A stretch of 6,593 nt of DNA from Desulfurellales bacterium. Its GTDB lineage: Bacteria; Campylobacterota_A; Desulfurellia; Desulfurellales; Hippeaceae. Position 1 is the stretch's first letter, and the number at the start of each line of letters is the position of its first letter. The notes under the pieces are model-generated. The model searched no databases. It saw nothing but the letters and a program-made list of their open reading frames with translations, and was not told where the DNA came from. A program made the translations under genes and the position numbers. The stretch lies in contig JALTDI010000202.1 in the NCBI GenBank assembly GCA_027074255.1, positions 1 to 6,593 on the forward strand, in the 5' to 3' direction. Below, piece by piece: positions 4,145-6,593 of this stretch.

Positions 4145-5331
4145 CGGAAAAAATTGAAATAATATTGTAGCGGTTCAAGATTAAAGCCGTGTTCTTCAGC
4201 TTGCTTAATTAATCTGTTTACACGGTGTTCTCTCTGAGCTCCAGTTGTAATTTCAAGCCCTTTCCATAAAAGATCAAAACTTTTTGTTAATTTATGATCA
4301 TTCTCATTCCGCATATGATAGAAGGCGCGTACGGAAGCAGGATAGTCCGTCACAAAAACAAATTCGTGCCCATAATGCTTTTTGATATAATCGCTAAGCA
4401 TTCTTTCTCCCTGCGGATCAAGATCAGCTTTATGATTGATTTCATGTCCTTGCTCCTTCAATATTTTTCGCGCTTCTGCCAATGTAATTCGTGGAAATGG
4501 GATACTTGGGATACAAACTTTAACTCCGAAAGTTTCCCCAATTTCCTTACCATGTTTTTTAGCAATATTAGCAATGGCGTAAGCCAACCACTCTTCCTCT
4601 AATTGCATAACATCTTCATGGCTATTAATCCATGAAATTTCCATATCAATTGATGTAAATTCAGTATCATGCCTTGACGTGAAAGAAGGATTAGCGCGAA
4701 ATACAGGAGCAATTTCAAACACCTTGTCAAATCCAGCAGCCATAGCCATTTGTTTGTAAAATTGTGGTGATTGTGCTAAATATGCCGTCCGATTATTAAA
4801 ATATTGGACTTTAAATAATTCAGCGCCGGATTCACTCGCCGTGCCCATGAGTTTTGGAGAATGAATTTCAATAAAACCGTTATTCGCCCAATATTCTCGC
4901 ATCGCTTGTTCCATAGTTGTTTGTACTTGAAAAATAAGCTGATTTTCAGGGCGTCGCAAGCTGATTTGTCTCCAGTCCATTTGTTTATCAAGGTTTGAAT
5001 TCGGAGTAATAGGCAAAGGAATTTCAGCTTTATTGCAAATTTTAATTGAGCTAATTTGTATTTCCAATCCGCCTAATTTTACTTGGGGAGCTTCTACGAC
5101 AATCCCTTTAACAATAACAGACGATTCAGTAGTTAGAGAGCTGACTGTGGAAGCGATTGAGTCATTCTCTGTTTTGCTTTTCATATGTAATAACTGTACT
5201 TTCCCGCTATGATCGCGCAAAACAAGAAATTGCATTCGTTTTTGGTCTCGAATTGTGTCAATAAATCCTTTTACCACTATTGTTTTGCCAATACAATTCT
5301 TTAAATTTTTAATCAGAATTCTATTTTTCAT
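4021..5331 (-). CDS. aspS: Archaeal-type aspartyl-tRNA synthetase, C-terminally truncated (motif 3 lost)
   Basis: A class II synthetase that charges tRNA-Asp (perhaps also tRNA-Asn) with aspartate. From the chosen start, an N-terminal OB-fold anticodon-binding domain covers about 1-105, followed by the catalytic domain: motif 1 region REYWANNGFIEIHSPKL (145-161), QSPQ (187-190), motif 2 FEIAPVFRANPSFTSRHDTEFTSIDME (205-231) with R212 and R220-H221, and LEITTGAQREHR (359-370). It lacks the large insertion of bacterial AspRS, so it is the short archaeal type. Family similarity stops at YGCPPHGGCGVGL (397-409). The expected ER of motif 3 and about 28 more residues are replaced by 27 residues read antisense to the peptidase gene. 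Without the motif 3 arginine it should be inactive. ATG 5331 is preferred over an upstream TTG because AAGGA lies 8 bases before it. It follows the AsnRS-like gene by 53 bp. Confidence 0.88.
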   Translation of the reverse strand: MKNRILIKNLKNCIGKTIVVKGFIDTIRDQKRMQFLVLRDHSGKVQLLHMKSKTENDSIASTVSSLTTESSVIVKGIVVEAPQVKLGGLEIQISSIKICNKAEIPLPITPNSNLDKQMDWRQISLRRPENQLIFQVQTTMEQAMREYWANNGFIEIHSPKLMGTASESGAELFKVQYFNNRTAYLAQSPQFYKQMAMAAGFDKVFEIAPVFRANPSFTSRHDTEFTSIDMEISWINSHEDVMQLEEEWLAYAIANIAKKHGKEIGETFGVKVCIPSIPFPRITLAEARKILKEQGHEINHKADLDPQGERMLSDYIKKHYGHEFVFVTDYPASVRAFYHMRNENDHKLTKSFDLLWKGLEITTGAQREHRVNRLIKQAEEHGFNLEPLQYYFNFFRYGCPPHGGCGVGLTSFLIGVKSFFFKISSLKYFLSFQYTL

Positions 5332-5339
5332 GATATTTT

Positions 5340-5344
5340 TCCTT
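5340..5344 (-). promoter_or_regulatory. Ribosome binding site fixing the AspRS start
   Basis: AAGGA on the minus strand lies 8 bases before ATG 5331-5329. It supports that start rather than the in-frame TTG at 5364, and is the only clear Shine-Dalgarno sequence in the window. Confidence 0.65.
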
Positions 5345-5359
5345 TTTTGTTTTTGCCAT

Positions 5360-5375
5360 GCCAAAATGGTTTGGC
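5360..5375. repeat. Short hairpin in the AsnRS-AspRS gap
   Basis: GCCAAA (5360-5365) and TTTGGC (5370-5375) are perfect inverted repeats around a 4-base loop, with an overlapping palindrome TTTGGCCAAA at 5370-5379. No T-run follows on either strand, so it is more likely an mRNA processing or spacing element than a terminator. Confidence 0.35.
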
Positions 5376-5384
5376 CAAATTGAA

Positions 5385-6437
5385 TTAAGGCGCAATATTT
5401 CGTCTAACAACTCTTGGAAATGGAATCGCGTCGCGGACATGAGGCAAATTAAGCAACCAACGAATAAGACGCTCTAATCCCATTCCAAAAGCGATGTGCG
5501 GAACGCATCCAGCTTGATGTACTTCTTTTACAAATTTATAGCGCGCATCTTCAAATTTATTTTTTTCTTGCATTCTTTCTTTAAGCATATTTAAACTATG
5601 GATTTTTTCAGCAACGCCAAGTAATTCTCCGCAACCATTACTAGCTATTAGATCTGCGACCATGGTGACTCGCGTATCTGATTGATCAACTACATAGGGA
5701 AAGGGTTCTACGGCACGTGGTATTCCAACAATCCAAAACGGGCTATCATAAAGTTTGGATAATTCTTCCTCTTCTGCCGTGCTAATCCCTCGCCCAAAAT
5801 ATGCATCATAACCATTATTTTGCAGATATGTGGTTGCATCTTCGTATGTAATACGAGGGAAAGGTGATTTTAGTCCGTCTGTACATATTTCAATGCCTAA
5901 AATATTCAAAATATTTTTGCATTTTGTTTGGCATTCGCGAGTTATGTATGCAATAATATTTTCAACAAGTGCGATAATATCCTCGCGATTGCCAAAAGCA
6001 ATTTCGGCTTTAATATGCCAATATTCCATTAAATGTCGTTTACTGCGAGATTCTTCTCCTCTAAAGCTGGGTCCCATATTAAATACTCGTTCAAAAGCGT
6101 GAGCTGCAGCTTCCAAATAAAATCCTGCGCATTGCGTAAGATAAACATTTTCGTTATGAACATTAATAGACATAGCTGTTTTATCATCATAAAGTGGAGC
6201 AGGCGTAAGAATGGGAGCATCAAATTCAATGAAGTGATTTTGATAAAACCATTCTCTAATAATTCTCATCAATTCCCCGCGAAATTTTAATATCGCCATT
6301 ATTTTTGGATTACGCAAATAAATATGCCTGTAATCCAACAATTGTTTTGTCAATGTCGGATTAAAAATATCAAAATTGCTTCGCGGGCGTGGCGGGAAGA
6401 AAAGGGGGTTTGGGGGAAAGGAATTCCCGCCCCGCAC
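5385..6437 (-). CDS. asnS: Asparaginyl-tRNA synthetase-like catalytic domain lacking the N-terminal OB domain
   Basis: A class II synthetase-like protein. The open frame gives 350 residues from a GTG at 6437, but residues 1-20 (RGGNSFPPNPLFF..) are encoded by a G-rich repeat tract and look foreign. Family similarity starts at about residue 26 with NPTLTKQLLDYRHIYLR (26-42). Motif 1 region is REWFYQNHFIEFDAPILTP (61-79); motif 2 is FNMGPSFRGEESRSKRHLMEYWHIKAE (119-145), with R126, E128 and R134-H135; motif 3 is FGMGLERL (317-324), with R323, followed by RDAIPFPR. The catalytic core looks intact. The roughly 100-residue anticodon-binding OB domain of normal AsnRS is missing. GELLGVAEK (270-278) stands where most AsnRS have GGSQRE, another difference. 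It could be a truncated asnS, or a stand-alone core like the archaeal AS-AR paralogs related to asparagine synthetase A. The real start is uncertain; ATG 6299 would cut into conserved sequence. Confidence 0.8.
   Translation of the reverse strand: MRGGNSFPPNPLFFPPRPRSNFDIFNPTLTKQLLDYRHIYLRNPKIMAILKFRGELMRIIREWFYQNHFIEFDAPILTPAPLYDDKTAMSINVHNENVYLTQCAGFYLEAAAHAFERVFNMGPSFRGEESRSKRHLMEYWHIKAEIAFGNREDIIALVENIIAYITRECQTKCKNILNILGIEICTDGLKSPFPRITYEDATTYLQNNGYDAYFGRGISTAEEEELSKLYDSPFWIVGIPRAVEPFPYVVDQSDTRVTMVADLIASNGCGELLGVAEKIHSLNMLKERMQEKNKFEDARYKFVKEVHQAGCVPHIAFGMGLERLIRWLLNLPHVRDAIPFPRVVRRNIAP
6385..6416 (+). other. Putative G-quadruplex motif at the AsnRS 5' boundary
   Basis: Four G-runs on the plus strand (6385-6387, 6394-6396, 6404-6408, 6412-6416) with loops of 6, 7 and 3 bases satisfy the standard G3+N1-7 quadruplex pattern. 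The tract is part of a GC-rich repeat-like island and is template-side for the AsnRS reading frame. Confidence 0.5.
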
Positions 6438-6593
6438 TCGCTTTTCCGCCGCCGCAATTTTTGTACTAGTAAAGAATTTAACAGTACCACTTCTATCTCA
6501 ACTCTTTGTTCCTTGATTTTCAAAAAGTTTCATCAGTAATGGATTAATTTTTAAGTTCCAGCATCCGCTAAACCAATTCCAGTAACTTCCTTA
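6438..6593 (-). other. Region upstream of the AsnRS-like gene; no confirmed gene
   Basis: On the minus strand a 30-codon open stretch enters from the right edge (GSYWNWFSGCWNLKINPLL..) and stops at TGA after GTKS. The same frame then reads DRSGTVKFFTSTKIAAAEKRV into the AsnRS open frame. DRSGTVKFF is reminiscent of an OB-fold strand of AspRS/AsnRS, so this may be the mangled N-terminal domain, but the in-frame stop and short length prevent a firm call. Confidence 0.3.

Noticed and set aside
5357..5364. Alternative AspRS starts (TTG at 5364 in frame; ATG at 5359)
   Set aside because: The ATG is out of frame, and the TTG precedes the Shine-Dalgarno of the ATG at 5331, adding an unconserved lysine-rich leader.

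Overview
The window is AT-rich, with short, sharply GC-rich palindromic tracts (CTGCCGGCAG / CCTGCC..GGCAGG type) between genes. Lysine/isoleucine-rich proteins, this repeat style and an archaeal-type aspartyl/asparaginyl-tRNA synthetase pair best fit a Candidate Phyla Radiation (Patescibacteria) genome. That is an inference from style; there is no rRNA or other taxonomic marker here. The standard code fits: TGG encodes Trp, and all stops are ordinary.

Layout from left to right. (1) 5-1524, minus strand: a small XRE-type helix-turn-helix regulator, then a beta-class DNA methyltransferase (TSPPY motif) carrying a C-terminal staphylococcal-nuclease-like (SNase) domain whose catalytic residues are all replaced. 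An ATG one base past the methyltransferase stop suggests a third operon gene beyond the left edge. (2) 1525-2293: no convincing gene; GC-rich dispersed repeats, a nested hairpin, a terminator-like hairpin and a perfect palindrome over a candidate promoter. (3) 2294-2665, plus strand: the catalytic C-terminal half of a DpnII/MboI-type restriction endonuclease, without its N-terminal half. (4) 2666-3364: possible decayed coding sequence, a 367-bp element with 18-bp terminal inverted repeats (IS remnant or MITE) containing tandem GC palindromes, a tiny hydrophobic ORF, a good promoter -35 box and an exact 15-bp tandem duplication. (5) 3365-4144, plus strand: an S51-family peptidase E with an intact active site. 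(6) 4021-6437, minus strand: an AsnRS-like gene followed by an AspRS gene. AspRS loses motif 3 at a sharp junction with the 3' end of the peptidase gene. AsnRS keeps all catalytic motifs but lacks a recognisable anticodon-binding OB domain; its upstream end runs into a G-rich repeat tract.

The regulator, methyltransferase and restriction-enzyme fragment look like parts of one type II restriction-modification locus, probably decayed or rearranged. The general theme is gene breakage next to repeats: the endonuclease, AspRS, AsnRS and possibly two small remnants are all cut. Either this is a recombination-prone accessory locus, or some junctions are metagenome assembly chimeras; read mapping would decide. 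The most novel single item is the methyltransferase fused to a catalytically dead SNase fold.
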